64,000 bases of DNA, from positions 1 to 64,000 of the forward strand of contig JBMHBY010000005.1 of the NCBI GenBank assembly GCA_049890195.1, written 5' to 3'. The translations under genes and the position numbers were made by a program. This document shows, piece after piece, positions 41,857 to 50,743 of the stretch (position 1 is its first letter; every line of letters begins with the position of its first letter). Below the pieces are notes generated by a model that had not been told where the DNA came from, made no database searches, and was given only the letters and a program-made list of their open reading frames with translations. The DNA is from JAYQKL01 sp049890195 (GTDB lineage Bacteria; Pseudomonadota; Alphaproteobacteria; RS24).

Positions 41857-42327
41857 CTATCCCATTTTTTGCCATTCTGCCTGAACATTCGTCTCAGCCA
41901 GATTACCGTCAACCACAGTACGTGGACAGGATTCACTGAAACTGATTTTCCAGCCCTCCCCGGTTCTGACATATTTGTCCTTGTAAAAGCTGGACAGAAG
42001 CCGGAACGATTTGTCCTCCGGATTATAGGTGGCAAAACTCAAATTCCATTGAGCGCTGGCTGTGTCGCCGTCAATGTCAATGACGGCGTTATGCGCCTGA
42101 TGCACATCGACAATCGACGTCTGAACCGCCATTTGGGTGAAGACCTCAACCAGACCATCAACCCCAAAAGCTCCAATGGGCGGATAAATCAATTCCGCAT
42201 CTTCGGTGAAGCAACTTTTGATGGTGTCCACATCCTTCTGGTCACAGGCGTTCAGATAAACGGCTTTCAGCTTGCGGATTGCGCTTTCATCCTCCAGTTT
42301 TCGGACCCTTAGCTCCAAATCGGTCAT
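41857..42327 (-). CDS. NTF2-like/SnoaL-like protein
   Basis: A 156-residue cone-fold protein (SnoaL-like): LRVRKLEDESAIRKLKAVYLNACDQKDVDTIKSCFTEDAELIY is the usual N-terminal helix pair and first strands. Proteins of this fold include ketosteroid isomerase, dehydratases and small hydrolases. No catalytic residues can be named with confidence. It lies 10 bp before the SRPBCC gene and overlaps the DUF1214 gene by 4 bp. Confidence 0.82.
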   Translation of the reverse strand: MTDLELRVRKLEDESAIRKLKAVYLNACDQKDVDTIKSCFTEDAELIYPPIGAFGVDGLVEVFTQMAVQTSIVDVHQAHNAVIDIDGDTASAQWNLSFATYNPEDKSFRLLSSFYKDKYVRTGEGWKISFSESCPRTVVDGNLAETNVQAEWQKMG

Positions 42328-43394
42328 GTCAATTTCTCCACGGTCGTCTCCGGCACCGGATGTTCATCGGCTCCAGTCCAGCGGAACAGCATGGTGCCGC
42401 GCGTGTGACCGCAGGTCTTGAGCCAATTTCCAAACCCCGGATCCGTTTCGCTGACAACAATTGTGACGGAGCCGTCCTCATTGTAATTCGCCAGCTTATT
42501 GTTGGTGTGGATGGTGTGGTATCTGTAATCCAGAGACTCCATCCAGATATTATTGAGCTGGAAATTCCAACCCTCACAAACAGGCACTCGCGTCTTGATG
42601 ACCAGAGCCTCGCCTTTTTCCAGTTCCCACCAGCCATGCAGATAATAAATGGTCGGATCACCGCCGGCCTTGAAGAACATCGTCTGGTCGACCGTATCAA
42701 CAGAATTGAAATTATTGGCCTTGAAGGTTTCCGCCCAATGGATGAAGAGTTGCGCGGTGCCGGACACAAAATCAGTGGTCATCTTCAGACCGTCACTGAC
42801 GCTCTGCAGTTCCAGCTCTGTGTCGTGCGGCGGCGGGTCAATGGCCTCAATCTCAACCCTGGCCGACTCTTCTTCACTGCGGATATGAAAGGTCTGGCGC
42901 ACCAGAACCATGGAACTGTCCTCCTCCAGCCCCAACCAATTGTCGGCCCCAGCAGGCCGTTCACGGCTGACAATGATTTCAAACGACCCGTCCGGTGCAA
43001 TGGTCATGTCACGGACATCCAGTTCACCCGTTGATGCCATGGTTCCGTCAACAGCATAACGGTTGGCCTTTGTGGCGAAACTCAAGATCGGCACTGATCC
43101 ACGATGACCGTAAATTCTGTAACTCCGGTCCCCTGAAATGGTGGCGTTTTGGTAATAATTATCCGGATTGTCAGCCCCGATTTTAGCCGTCCGGTGGGAG
43201 GCCTGATAAAACTCCGGGTAATCCGGGTTTTTGCTTTCCAGATGCATTTCCAAGCCGACCCGCATCAAGCGGGAAAGGTAACGCATACCCTCGGCCTGTT
43301 CACGTTCATTGGCCTCATAGCTCAAAACCTGTTCACCGGCTGATGCCAGATCGCTGCAAAACTGCCGCCAACGGGAGAGTGCATCCTGCGCCAT
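42324..43394 (-). CDS. DUF1214 domain-containing protein
   Basis: A 356-residue protein without a signal peptide. The C-terminal part (about 265-340) carries the DUF1214 pattern: VIKTRVPVCEGWNFQLNNIW, WMESLDYRY (284-292), GSVTIVVSETDPGFGNWLKTCGHTRGTMLFRW. DUF1214 proteins are common in genomes that degrade steroids, terpenoids and alkanes, but no activity is established. It is second in the operon after an SDR and before two small cone-fold/START-fold proteins, which suggests a shared hydrophobic substrate. Confidence 0.82.
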   Translation of the reverse strand: MAQDALSRWRQFCSDLASAGEQVLSYEANEREQAEGMRYLSRLMRVGLEMHLESKNPDYPEFYQASHRTAKIGADNPDNYYQNATISGDRSYRIYGHRGSVPILSFATKANRYAVDGTMASTGELDVRDMTIAPDGSFEIIVSRERPAGADNWLGLEEDSSMVLVRQTFHIRSEEESARVEIEAIDPPPHDTELELQSVSDGLKMTTDFVSGTAQLFIHWAETFKANNFNSVDTVDQTMFFKAGGDPTIYYLHGWWELEKGEALVIKTRVPVCEGWNFQLNNIWMESLDYRYHTIHTNNKLANYNEDGSVTIVVSETDPGFGNWLKTCGHTRGTMLFRWTGADEHPVPETTVEKLT

Positions 43395-43403
43395 AAAATC
43401 CTC

Positions 43404-44183
43404 CTAAGGTGCCATATATTGACCACCATTGACGTCAAGGGATCCTCCGCTGACGACTTTGGCGTAATCAGAAATGAAGAATAGCACTGCTTTGGCGCAA
43501 TCCTCCTCCGGCGGGATGATGTTCAAGGGAATACGCGCCGTGATTTCTGACTCAACCTCTGCCCGGTCGCGCCCGGCGGCAACCTGTCCATCAATATATC
43601 CATAAACGGGCGCCCCGCCGATCCAGCCCATTCTCGTGGCATTCACCCGAATGCCGAAGGGGCCAAAATCCTTAGCCATGTGGCGTGTCAGGGCATTCAG
43701 CGCCCCTTTGCTGGCGGCATAAGCGACTTCTCCGGGGAACGGATTGACGGTCGCCATGGTTGAGACATTGACAATCGCGCCGCTACCCTGCGCCTTCATG
43801 CTCGGCAGAACCGCCTGCGCCATCCGCATTGCACCGAGGCAGTTGACATCATACACACGCCCCCATTTCTCCAGCGTGGCAACATCGCATGTGCCCCAGT
43901 CGCCATGGTCATAGGCGCTGTTGACCAGACCATCAATCCGGCCATAAGCATCCAGCACTGTCTGTGCAAACCCCTGACACTGTGCCTCATCCGTGACGTC
44001 AGTGCGGTGCACGACACACTCGCCGCCCTCAGCACGGATTTCGTCCGCGACCTGGTTGAGATAATCCTCATTGCGTGCACCAAGCCCGACCTTGGCGCCC
44101 TCCTGCGCCGCAATCCGTGCCATGGACTGACCCATGCCCACACCAACACCACTGATTAAAACAACTTTGTCCTTGAGTAACAT
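43404..44183 (-). CDS. Short-chain dehydrogenase/reductase
   Basis: A classical SDR of 259 residues from the ATG at 44183, which has GGGAGG upstream; upstream in-frame codons were not used. The cofactor site is SGVGVGMGQSMA (a variant TGxxxGxG). The catalytic set is Asn in NVSTMAT/NVNCLG, Ser in VNVSTM, and Tyr-Lys in YAASKGAL. It is first of the operon SDR-DUF1214-NTF2-SRPBCC-NMO. The substrate is unknown, probably a hydroxyl or keto group of a hydrophobic compound. Confidence 0.88.
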   Translation of the reverse strand: MLLKDKVVLISGVGVGMGQSMARIAAQEGAKVGLGARNEDYLNQVADEIRAEGGECVVHRTDVTDEAQCQGFAQTVLDAYGRIDGLVNSAYDHGDWGTCDVATLEKWGRVYDVNCLGAMRMAQAVLPSMKAQGSGAIVNVSTMATVNPFPGEVAYAASKGALNALTRHMAKDFGPFGIRVNATRMGWIGGAPVYGYIDGQVAAGRDRAEVESEITARIPLNIIPPEEDCAKAVLFFISDYAKVVSGGSLDVNGGQYMAP

Positions 44184-44328
44184 TTTTTTCCTCCCTGCTG
44201 CGGAAATGCTTGTTGAGATTATGTGCATGTCCTGCATTTGAAACATACTTAACTCTGTTATTTATTTACCGAACATGCAAACATTTCTTACACGCATGTC
44301 AAAATGATTTTTTTGGTGGACTGAAACA

Positions 44329-45486
44329 ATGGCACAGAATTTCCCAAATCGCGATGAGTTGGTCGCCCTCGCCTGTGAACAGACAGGCTTGTCGGATTTT
44401 GGCGACACCTGGTTCATGCCCTATCTCGACAAATATATGGAATGCCTTGAAACCGAGGCGAGACTGAACCCGGCCGGACATGCCGGGACACAAGGTTCCA
44501 TTGTTTCGGCCCTGTCCAACCGTCTGCGTCATGTTGAACTGGTCAAAACCAATCCGGAAATCAAGGATGAAGAGGTCAATGTCAGCGCCATCGTTGTCGG
44601 GCTTCCGCGCACCGGCAGCACGATGATACATCGCATGCTGTCCTCCGCCAAAGGCATGACGGCCGTAAAATGGTTTGAGGCGCAAAACTACACCCTGCTG
44701 CCCGGCGAAAAGCGGGGGGACCCGAAACCCCGTCTTGAGGCCGGCCAGATGATTCTGGATTATATGCTGCAGGCAATCCCGGAAATCATGTCAATCCACC
44801 CGATGAGCCTGACCCAAGCTGATGAGGAGGTGATCATTCTTGGTCAGTTGTTCTCAAGCACCATGCTCGAATCCTCGCAATTCATCCCATCCTATGCCAA
44901 ATGGTTGATGCAGCAGGACCGCAAACAGCCCTATCTCGACCTGCATGAAATTTTGCAATCCTTCCAATGGCAGGACCCGACACGCCGGGGGGCCGGTTGG
45001 GTGCTGAAGACGCCGGGGCATTTGATGGCTCTGGATGCTGTTATGGAGGTTTATCCTGACGCCAAAGTTGTCATGACGCACCGTGACCCGGTGGACACGG
45101 TGCCGTCCTATTGCAGCATGATGGACACACTCTATCGCATGGGGTCGGACGACATCACCAAACCGATGATCGGCGCCTTCTGGCTTGAGCGTCTGCACGA
45201 ATGGACCGAAGTCTTCATGCGTGCCCGCGCCAATGCCGACCCGTCACGCTTTATCGATGTTGATTACCGTGACCTTTTGGCAAATCCGGTGCAGGTCGGC
45301 GAGCGCGTCCTGTCACTGGCCGGTTTTGACATTACGGATGAAATCACGTCTGGCATGGCGGATTGGATTGAGGGCAACAAACGTGAAGACCGCGCCTCGC
45401 ACAAATACGACATCGCTGATTTTGATTTGACCAATGACATCGTTATGGACAAATTTTCAGCCTACCGCAAAGCCTACATCGCCTGA
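44329..45486 (+). CDS. Sulfotransferase family protein
   Basis: A 385-residue protein with the PAPS 5'-phosphosulfate loop VGLPRTGSTMIHRML (about 90-104) and the 3'-phosphate motif MTHRDPVDTVPSYCSM near 245. The C-terminal IEGNKREDRASHKYDIADF is typical of a bacterial subgroup (Sulfotransfer_3) that is common in Actinobacteria and steroid-degrading Proteobacteria. It would sulfonate a small-molecule hydroxyl. It is divergent from the DUF1214 operon and shares the 145-bp region 44184-44328 with it. Confidence 0.85.
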   Translation: MAQNFPNRDELVALACEQTGLSDFGDTWFMPYLDKYMECLETEARLNPAGHAGTQGSIVSALSNRLRHVELVKTNPEIKDEEVNVSAIVVGLPRTGSTMIHRMLSSAKGMTAVKWFEAQNYTLLPGEKRGDPKPRLEAGQMILDYMLQAIPEIMSIHPMSLTQADEEVIILGQLFSSTMLESSQFIPSYAKWLMQQDRKQPYLDLHEILQSFQWQDPTRRGAGWVLKTPGHLMALDAVMEVYPDAKVVMTHRDPVDTVPSYCSMMDTLYRMGSDDITKPMIGAFWLERLHEWTEVFMRARANADPSRFIDVDYRDLLANPVQVGERVLSLAGFDITDEITSGMADWIEGNKREDRASHKYDIADFDLTNDIVMDKFSAYRKAYIA

Positions 45487-45496
45487 AGCGGGACTA

Positions 45497-45943
45497 TCAG
45501 TCCCGGCTCAAAGCGGACAGCGCTTCACGGAACTCTTCGGACAGGGCTTCCGGTTTGCGGGTCTGTGCATTGACATAAACATGGACAAACCGTCCCTGAG
45601 CCGCCGCTGTCCGCCCGCCAGACTGAAACAGGCCGATGCCGTATTCAACGCTGCTGTTGCCGATATGATCAACGCATAAACCGCCCTGCACTGTTTCCGG
45701 ATAAACAATCGGCGCGAAATAATGACAGCCGGTCTCGACAACCAAACCTATGGGAGAATGACCGCCGTCATGAATGTTGATCAAATTACGGGTGATCAGA
45801 AAATCATTCACGAGCTTGTCAAAAAATTCGTAATACACGGCATTGTTGACATGGCCGTAAATGTCATTGTCACTCCAGCGTGTTTGCAGCTCGGCAAAAT
45901 GGGAGTATTGGTCACGGGATTCAGGAACAGGTCTGGTCGTCAT
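45497..45943 (-). CDS. Acyl-CoA thioesterase, 4-hydroxybenzoyl-CoA type
   Basis: A 148-residue hotdog-fold thioesterase with LQTRWSDNDIYGHVNNAVYYEFFDKL, carrying the catalytic Asp in D-x-D/Y-G-H-V-N-N. It would release free acid from an acyl-CoA. It converges on the sulfotransferase (10 bp apart) and is 8 bp downstream of the Fe-alcohol dehydrogenase, with which it is probably transcribed. Confidence 0.88.
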   Translation of the reverse strand: MTTRPVPESRDQYSHFAELQTRWSDNDIYGHVNNAVYYEFFDKLVNDFLITRNLINIHDGGHSPIGLVVETGCHYFAPIVYPETVQGGLCVDHIGNSSVEYGIGLFQSGGRTAAAQGRFVHVYVNAQTRKPEALSEEFREALSALSRD

Positions 45944-45951
45944 GGCAACAC

Positions 45952-47103
45952 CTACAAAATGGACTCATAAATGGACAATGCCTCAGCATGACTGACATCA
46001 CGCGGGTTGTTCTGCAGCAGCCGGGTCTGCAGCATGGCGTCACCAGCCAGTCGCTCAAGGTCCTCAGCAACAATGCCAAGCTGGGAAAGTCTGGTTTCAA
46101 TGCCTGACGCCTCAATCAGTTTCTCAAGCTCGCCTATGAAACTCTCCGTCATCGCCAAGTCACTGCCTTTGACATCAGGGTCAAAGAGTTTGGCAAGCTC
46201 CGCATATAAAGGGGCGGCCGCCGGCGCGTTGAAGCGCAGTACGGGCGGCAGAACCAGTGCATTGGAAAGTCCGTGCGAAACATGAAATATGCCGCCAATG
46301 GGATAGGCAAGTGCATGGACTGCCGCGACCGGCGCGTTGGCGAAAGCCTGCCCGGCCAACATGGCACCAAGCAGCATGTCACTGCGGGCATCAAGGTCTG
46401 TGCCTTCGGCAAGCGCTTTGGGCAATCCGCGCCTCAGCAGCATCAATGCCTGAGTGGCGCACATGTCTGACACAGGGTTTTTCTTGTGTTTTGACGTAAA
46501 GGCTTCAATGGCATGGACCATGGCGTCAATGCCTGTTGCCGCCGTTACATGTTGTGGCAGGCCAGACGTCAAGGCCGGGTCAAGAATGGCCATATCAGCA
46601 TAAAGCTGGGGCGAGACGACCCCAATTTTGGTGGTTTCGCCCGTGGTGACAATGGAAATGGGAGTGACCTCTGAGCCGGTCCCGGCCGTGGTCGGCACCA
46701 AAATGAGCGGAACCTTGCGCTGCCCCCGGACCTGATCAACACCATACATATCAGCCAGGGGTTGGTCCGTACCGAGCAGCACCGCAATCAGTTTTGCCGT
46801 GTCCATCGAACTGCCACCGCCAAATCCGATCACCAAATCAGCCGCACAGCTTTGTGCCGTCTCAAGGCAATCAAAAATGGTCTGCTCTGGCGGGTCCGCA
46901 ACCACGTCAGTAAAAAGCTGGACATTAAAATGACGCGACAGGTCCTCGGCAATCGGAGCCAAAAGACCGGATGTGTTGATGCCGGCATCGGTGACGATGA
47001 AAATATTTTTGGCATCAAACTCTTGTTTGACAAGAACTGTCAATTCGTTCGCTTTGTGTGCCCCAAAGAGGATGCTTTCAACAGTATGGAACCTGAAATT
47101 CAT
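45952..47103 (-). CDS. Iron-containing alcohol dehydrogenase
   Basis: A 383-residue group III (Fe-dependent) alcohol dehydrogenase. The NAD-binding segment GFGGGSSMDTAKLIAVLL and the fold signature PLILVPTTAGTGSEVTPISIV are intact, as are metal ligands in DAMVHAIEAFTS and HALAYPIGGIFHVSHGLSNALVLP. It may interconvert an alcohol and aldehyde or ketone; maleylacetate reductases have the same fold, so the substrate is open. It leads the gene pair with the thioesterase. Confidence 0.9.
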   Translation of the reverse strand: MNFRFHTVESILFGAHKANELTVLVKQEFDAKNIFIVTDAGINTSGLLAPIAEDLSRHFNVQLFTDVVADPPEQTIFDCLETAQSCAADLVIGFGGGSSMDTAKLIAVLLGTDQPLADMYGVDQVRGQRKVPLILVPTTAGTGSEVTPISIVTTGETTKIGVVSPQLYADMAILDPALTSGLPQHVTAATGIDAMVHAIEAFTSKHKKNPVSDMCATQALMLLRRGLPKALAEGTDLDARSDMLLGAMLAGQAFANAPVAAVHALAYPIGGIFHVSHGLSNALVLPPVLRFNAPAAAPLYAELAKLFDPDVKGSDLAMTESFIGELEKLIEASGIETRLSQLGIVAEDLERLAGDAMLQTRLLQNNPRDVSHAEALSIYESIL

Positions 47104-47161
47104 TTTTCCTCCTCCCCAAAGGATTTAACACCGGAGACAAAGCGGAATCCATCGCAAATAT

Positions 47162-47192
47162 AAAAAAGCCGGATACAAAGACCCGGCTTTTT
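47162..47192 (-). terminator. Rho-independent terminator
   Basis: AAAAAGCCGG (47163-47172) pairs perfectly with CCGGCTTTTT (47183-47192) around a 10-nt loop, with a T-run on both strands. On the minus strand it directly follows the SDR gene ending at 47200. Confidence 0.88.
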
Positions 47193-47199
47193 CAGTTGC

Positions 47200-48000
47200 C
47201 TATTCAGGTATGGGCGTGAGCATGAGTCTGGGCGCCCCGGGCGAACCGTAATAATACAGTCCGGCGGTCAACCCACCATCAATGGCAAGTTGTGTGCCCA
47301 TGCAATATTGCGCATCTTCACTGGCCAAATACAAAACGCCCCGGGCGATATCAATCGGGTCACAGGCCCTTTGTGCCGTAACCGAGTTGAAATTGTTTTC
47401 AAATTCCTCCCGCGACACACCCCGCATATTGGCGAGTTCCGTATAAACACCGCCAGGATGAACGGAATTGACACGGATATTTTCCAGCCCAAGCTCCAAT
47501 GCGGCTGCCTTGGTGAAGCCGGTCACCCCCCATTTGGAGGCCACATAAGCCGCATGGGCGTTGCTGGCGATAATGCCGTCTGATGAGGAAATGTTGACGA
47601 TGGCGCCGCCGCCGCGTTTGCGCATCGGTTCAATGGCAGCCTGCGTGCCGATGATGACCCCCATCAAATTGATGTCAATGGTCCGACGCATGGTTTCCAC
47701 CTCGGCCTCAGGCAGACCGCAGAAGTCAAGCACACCGGCGCAGTTGACCAGAATATCAACCCCACCGAAGCTTGCCTCGGCCTGCGCCATGACGTCCTTC
47801 CAGGCATTCTCATCGCGCACATCAAGTTTGGTAAACACAGCGGCATCCCCGAGCTTTTCAGCCAGAGCCTTGCCGTCCTCCTCAAGCACATCGGTGATCA
47901 GGACTTTGGCGCCGTTTTCGACGAACAACTCGGATGTCGCCCCGCCAATCCCCCTTGCGCCGCCAGAAATGACGGCAACCTTGTTGTTCAACTTTGACAT
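47200..48000 (-). CDS. Short-chain dehydrogenase/reductase
   Basis: A 266-residue classical SDR: cofactor motif SGGARGIGGA, NCAGVLDF for NNAG, Ser in VNISSSDG, and catalytic Y-x3-K in YVASKWGVTG. The pattern is close to 3-alpha/20-beta-hydroxysteroid and glucose dehydrogenase-like SDRs. It lies 10 bp after the ketosteroid-dehydrogenase-like gene in a two-gene unit that ends at the terminator 47162-47192. A steroid hydroxyl is a plausible substrate but not shown. Confidence 0.88.
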   Translation of the reverse strand: MSKLNNKVAVISGGARGIGGATSELFVENGAKVLITDVLEEDGKALAEKLGDAAVFTKLDVRDENAWKDVMAQAEASFGGVDILVNCAGVLDFCGLPEAEVETMRRTIDINLMGVIIGTQAAIEPMRKRGGGAIVNISSSDGIIASNAHAAYVASKWGVTGFTKAAALELGLENIRVNSVHPGGVYTELANMRGVSREEFENNFNSVTAQRACDPIDIARGVLYLASEDAQYCMGTQLAIDGGLTAGLYYYGSPGAPRLMLTPIPE

Positions 48001-48010
48001 ATTGGTCTCC

Positions 48011-49714
48011 TTAATTTTGTTTCCCTGCTATATGGTCGGCAGCGCGCCTGCCGGAAAAAACGCAGTCTGATATGGACAGACCACTGACATAATTCTGCGA
48101 GCAGATTCCGACGGCATTCCGACCGGATGCATAAAGACCTGCAACCGGCCGCCCCTGATCATTCAAGACTTCGCCGGTGCTTTCGTCAACCACCAAACCG
48201 CCAAGCGTAATGGCTGGACACGGAAAAAGTTTGGCGTTCAGGCTGATATCAAGGGCGTAATACGGACCATCCGTCAAATCCGATACTTCGCTCTGGTCTT
48301 TGCCAAAGCTGTCTTCTTGTATGCCGGCAACCGCTTTTTGATAGGTCGTGATTTCCTCAGTCAAGGCGTCAAGCGGCAAACCGGTTTTGCCGGCCAGGGC
48401 TTCAAGGGTGTCCGCCTTGACCGACCCGAACCAGACATTCAGCCGCGCCAGGTCGCGCTGGAACGACAACGCCTTACCGCCGCTGACCTCGGCAAGGGCC
48501 GCCTTGGTCAACGCCCTGTTTAAAATCAACCAGGCTTTGCCCTCCTGATGCTCCCCGATTTCCACCCCCATGGTCGCACCATACACGGTTTCATTGATGA
48601 ATCGCCGGCCATGCTTGTTGACGATGATGCCCTTGGCAAATGAGAAAGGCGGGTTGATGAAACGCCACGGGCTGATGCGATGCATATTGTCAATCTTGCC
48701 GCTGACGGATTGACCCAGACGGATACCGGCCCCACTGTCGCCATCGGTTCCAAGCGGCAGAGTGTCGGTGAATTTGGGGGCATAATGCGCCATCATCTCG
48801 CGGTTATAGACAAATCCGCCGGCCGACAACATGACGGCCTTTTTGGCGCCGATAAAACGGGTCTGACGGCTACCCTCCAATTGGCGCGCCTTCATCAGCA
48901 ACGCCGTGCCGCGCCCGGCAAAGAATTTATAACCGGGCAGGATGGGCGGCCACATCATGAAATATCGATTGGCCTTCGCCAAATAGTTTATGTATTTTTT
49001 TTTGGACTTTTCATCCTCAAAATAATCGACCTTCACGCCGCACACCCGGCCCGCCTCATCCGTCACCAATGTGCGGACTTCCGTATAGTCATGAAACATC
49101 ATCCCCTTCTGCAAGGCGGTTTCTTTCAGGGGGTCAAAAATCGAACCGCCGAGATTAATCGCTTTGCGGCCCTGCTCAATCGGCACGAAGCCGCGATGGC
49201 CACGGGCACTGGGTGGGATTTTCTTGCGGATGTTCGAAACCAGTGTGTTGTCGCTGTGATACAGAAAATACTCCGGCCCGGGATAGGATGTTTTTGACGG
49301 CCAGTGGGTTGAACGAAACTCAACCCCATTGGCGACCAGCCAGTCATAGGTTTCGACACTGGTGTCACAAAACCGCTTCAAGGTTTCTTCGGAAACGATG
49401 CCCTCAACCTCAAGTTTGAGATACTCAAACATGTTTTGAGGTGTATCCTCAATGCCGGCGTCTTTCTGCATTTGCGTGCCGCCGCCGGCATAAAAAACGC
49501 CGCCGCTGGCTTTCGTTGCACCGCCGCCGGCAAATTTGTCAAGGGTGATGACCGTCAGGCCGTTCTCCATGCCCTGCAGAGCGGTCGCCACCCCCGCTCC
49601 GCCAAGGCCGACGACGACGAGATCCGCCTCTTCAGCCCATTCCACTGCATCGTAATTTTTGACCTGGTGTGCATCCGTGACATTGGAAAACCAGTCAGGT
49701 GATTGTGCGTCCAT
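48011..49714 (-). CDS. FAD-binding oxidoreductase, fumarate reductase/3-ketosteroid dehydrogenase family
   Basis: A 567-residue flavoprotein with an N-terminal dinucleotide-binding motif VVVGLGGAGVATALQ (about 33-47), ATKASGGVFYAGGGTQMQKDAGI, FAD-site MLSAGGFVYNREMM and C-terminal GLYASGRNAVGICSQNYVSGLSISDCVFSGRRAA. Length and layout fit 3-ketosteroid-delta1- or delta4-dehydrogenases, and GPYYALDI...TLGGL matches the region holding the KstD active-site Tyr and Gly. Fumarate and urocanate reductases share this fold, so the steroid call rests partly on the neighbourhood. It is paired with an SDR. Confidence 0.78.
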   Translation of the reverse strand: MDAQSPDWFSNVTDAHQVKNYDAVEWAEEADLVVVGLGGAGVATALQGMENGLTVITLDKFAGGGATKASGGVFYAGGGTQMQKDAGIEDTPQNMFEYLKLEVEGIVSEETLKRFCDTSVETYDWLVANGVEFRSTHWPSKTSYPGPEYFLYHSDNTLVSNIRKKIPPSARGHRGFVPIEQGRKAINLGGSIFDPLKETALQKGMMFHDYTEVRTLVTDEAGRVCGVKVDYFEDEKSKKKYINYLAKANRYFMMWPPILPGYKFFAGRGTALLMKARQLEGSRQTRFIGAKKAVMLSAGGFVYNREMMAHYAPKFTDTLPLGTDGDSGAGIRLGQSVSGKIDNMHRISPWRFINPPFSFAKGIIVNKHGRRFINETVYGATMGVEIGEHQEGKAWLILNRALTKAALAEVSGGKALSFQRDLARLNVWFGSVKADTLEALAGKTGLPLDALTEEITTYQKAVAGIQEDSFGKDQSEVSDLTDGPYYALDISLNAKLFPCPAITLGGLVVDESTGEVLNDQGRPVAGLYASGRNAVGICSQNYVSGLSISDCVFSGRRAADHIAGKQN

Positions 49715-49776
49715 TTTTTGCCTTTAACCCTCTTTGTTTTTAATCCCTGTCACAAACAAAATAACAATAAGAAAAT

Positions 49777-49786
49777 ATTGCGCAAT
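49777..49786. promoter_or_regulatory. Palindrome ATTGCGCAAT in a divergent promoter region
   Basis: A perfect 10-bp palindrome in the region between the KstD-like gene (minus) and an SDR (plus). Its left part, ATATTGCGC (49775-49783), recurs at 58073-58081 in the SDR/fadD3 intergenic region. A TTAACTT direct repeat with 11-bp period follows (49799-49816), near the plus-strand start. The regulatory role is only a suggestion. Confidence 0.35.
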
Positions 49787-49833
49787 CGCGTTTGTCTGTT
49801 AACTTCATATTAACTTATATAAGGAGATTATAA

Positions 49834-50712
49834 ATGACAAATCCCGAAATCGCTCTCGTGACAGGCGCCAGCCGTGGCGCCGGCAAAGGTATTGCCATAG
49901 GCTTGGCTGAAAAGGGCATGACTGTTTATGTCACCGGCCGCAGCAAACAGACGGGTTCGGCGTTTGGATGGGATGGCACACCCCTGCCCGGCACGGTCGA
50001 GGAGACGGTTCAGGAGATCAATGCGGCAGGCGGCACCGGCATCGGGGTCATTTGTGATCATTCAGATGACACGCAAGTCGCCGCCCTGTTTGACCAGATC
50101 AAAAAAGATCATGGCCGCCTCGATATTCTTGTCAATAATGCCACCAACATTCATCATCAGCTGATTGAGCAAAAACCCTTTTGGGAGAAAGAGCTTGAGG
50201 CTCAGGGAATTCTGGATGTCGGCCTGCGTTCCGCTTATGTCGCCAGCTGGCACGCGGCGCAGTTGATGGTTGAGCAGAAATCCGGCCTGATTGCTTTTGG
50301 CTCATCATTTGGTGCCAGCTGCTACATGCACGGCCCGGCCTATGGCGCGCAGAAAGCGGGCATCGACAAGTTTGCACATGACATGGCGGTGGACCTGAAA
50401 CCACACAATGTTCAGGCCGTCTCGATTTGGATGGGACCGTTGTTGACAGAGCGCGCCCTGATTGCTGCCGAGGTCCACCCCGAACAATACAAGGAATTCA
50501 TGGAAATGGCGGAAACACCCCAATTCACCGGCCACATCATCCACGCCATTGCCTGTGATGATAAAGCCGAGGAAGTGTCCGGACATACCTTGATTGGGGC
50601 AGAAGTCGCCAAAGACCGCTATCAGCTGACGGACCGGGGCGGCAAACAGCCACCGTCTCACAGGGAAATGCTGGGTTCGCCCAATCCGCCGAACCCGGCA
50701 ATCGTTTACTGA
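49834..50712 (+). CDS. Short-chain dehydrogenase/reductase, DHRS1-like
   Basis: A 292-residue SDR with cofactor motif TGASRGAGKGIA, LVNNATNIHHQ, Ser in FGSSFG and catalytic Y-x3-K in YGAQKAGIDK. The segment QKPFWEKELEAQGILDVGLRSAYVASWHAAQLM and the longer-than-usual length resemble the DHRS1 group. An AAGGAG ribosome-binding site lies just upstream. It begins a plus-strand run with the MFS transporter and amidohydrolase. Confidence 0.87.
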   Translation: MTNPEIALVTGASRGAGKGIAIGLAEKGMTVYVTGRSKQTGSAFGWDGTPLPGTVEETVQEINAAGGTGIGVICDHSDDTQVAALFDQIKKDHGRLDILVNNATNIHHQLIEQKPFWEKELEAQGILDVGLRSAYVASWHAAQLMVEQKSGLIAFGSSFGASCYMHGPAYGAQKAGIDKFAHDMAVDLKPHNVQAVSIWMGPLLTERALIAAEVHPEQYKEFMEMAETPQFTGHIIHAIACDDKAEEVSGHTLIGAEVAKDRYQLTDRGGKQPPSHREMLGSPNPPNPAIVY

Positions 50713-50726
50713 CCACCTCAACTCAG

Positions 50727-50736
50727 CATTTGCGTA
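50727..50736 (+). promoter_or_regulatory. CATTTGCGTA element before the MFS gene
   Basis: CATTTGCGTA occurs here, 8 bp before the transporter ATG, and again at 55419-55428 between the flavin reductase and NTF2 genes. It may be a copy of the element shared by the steroid-type promoters, or a chance match; its position over the ribosome-binding region is not typical of an operator. Confidence 0.3.
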
Positions 50737-50743
50737 GGACGTG

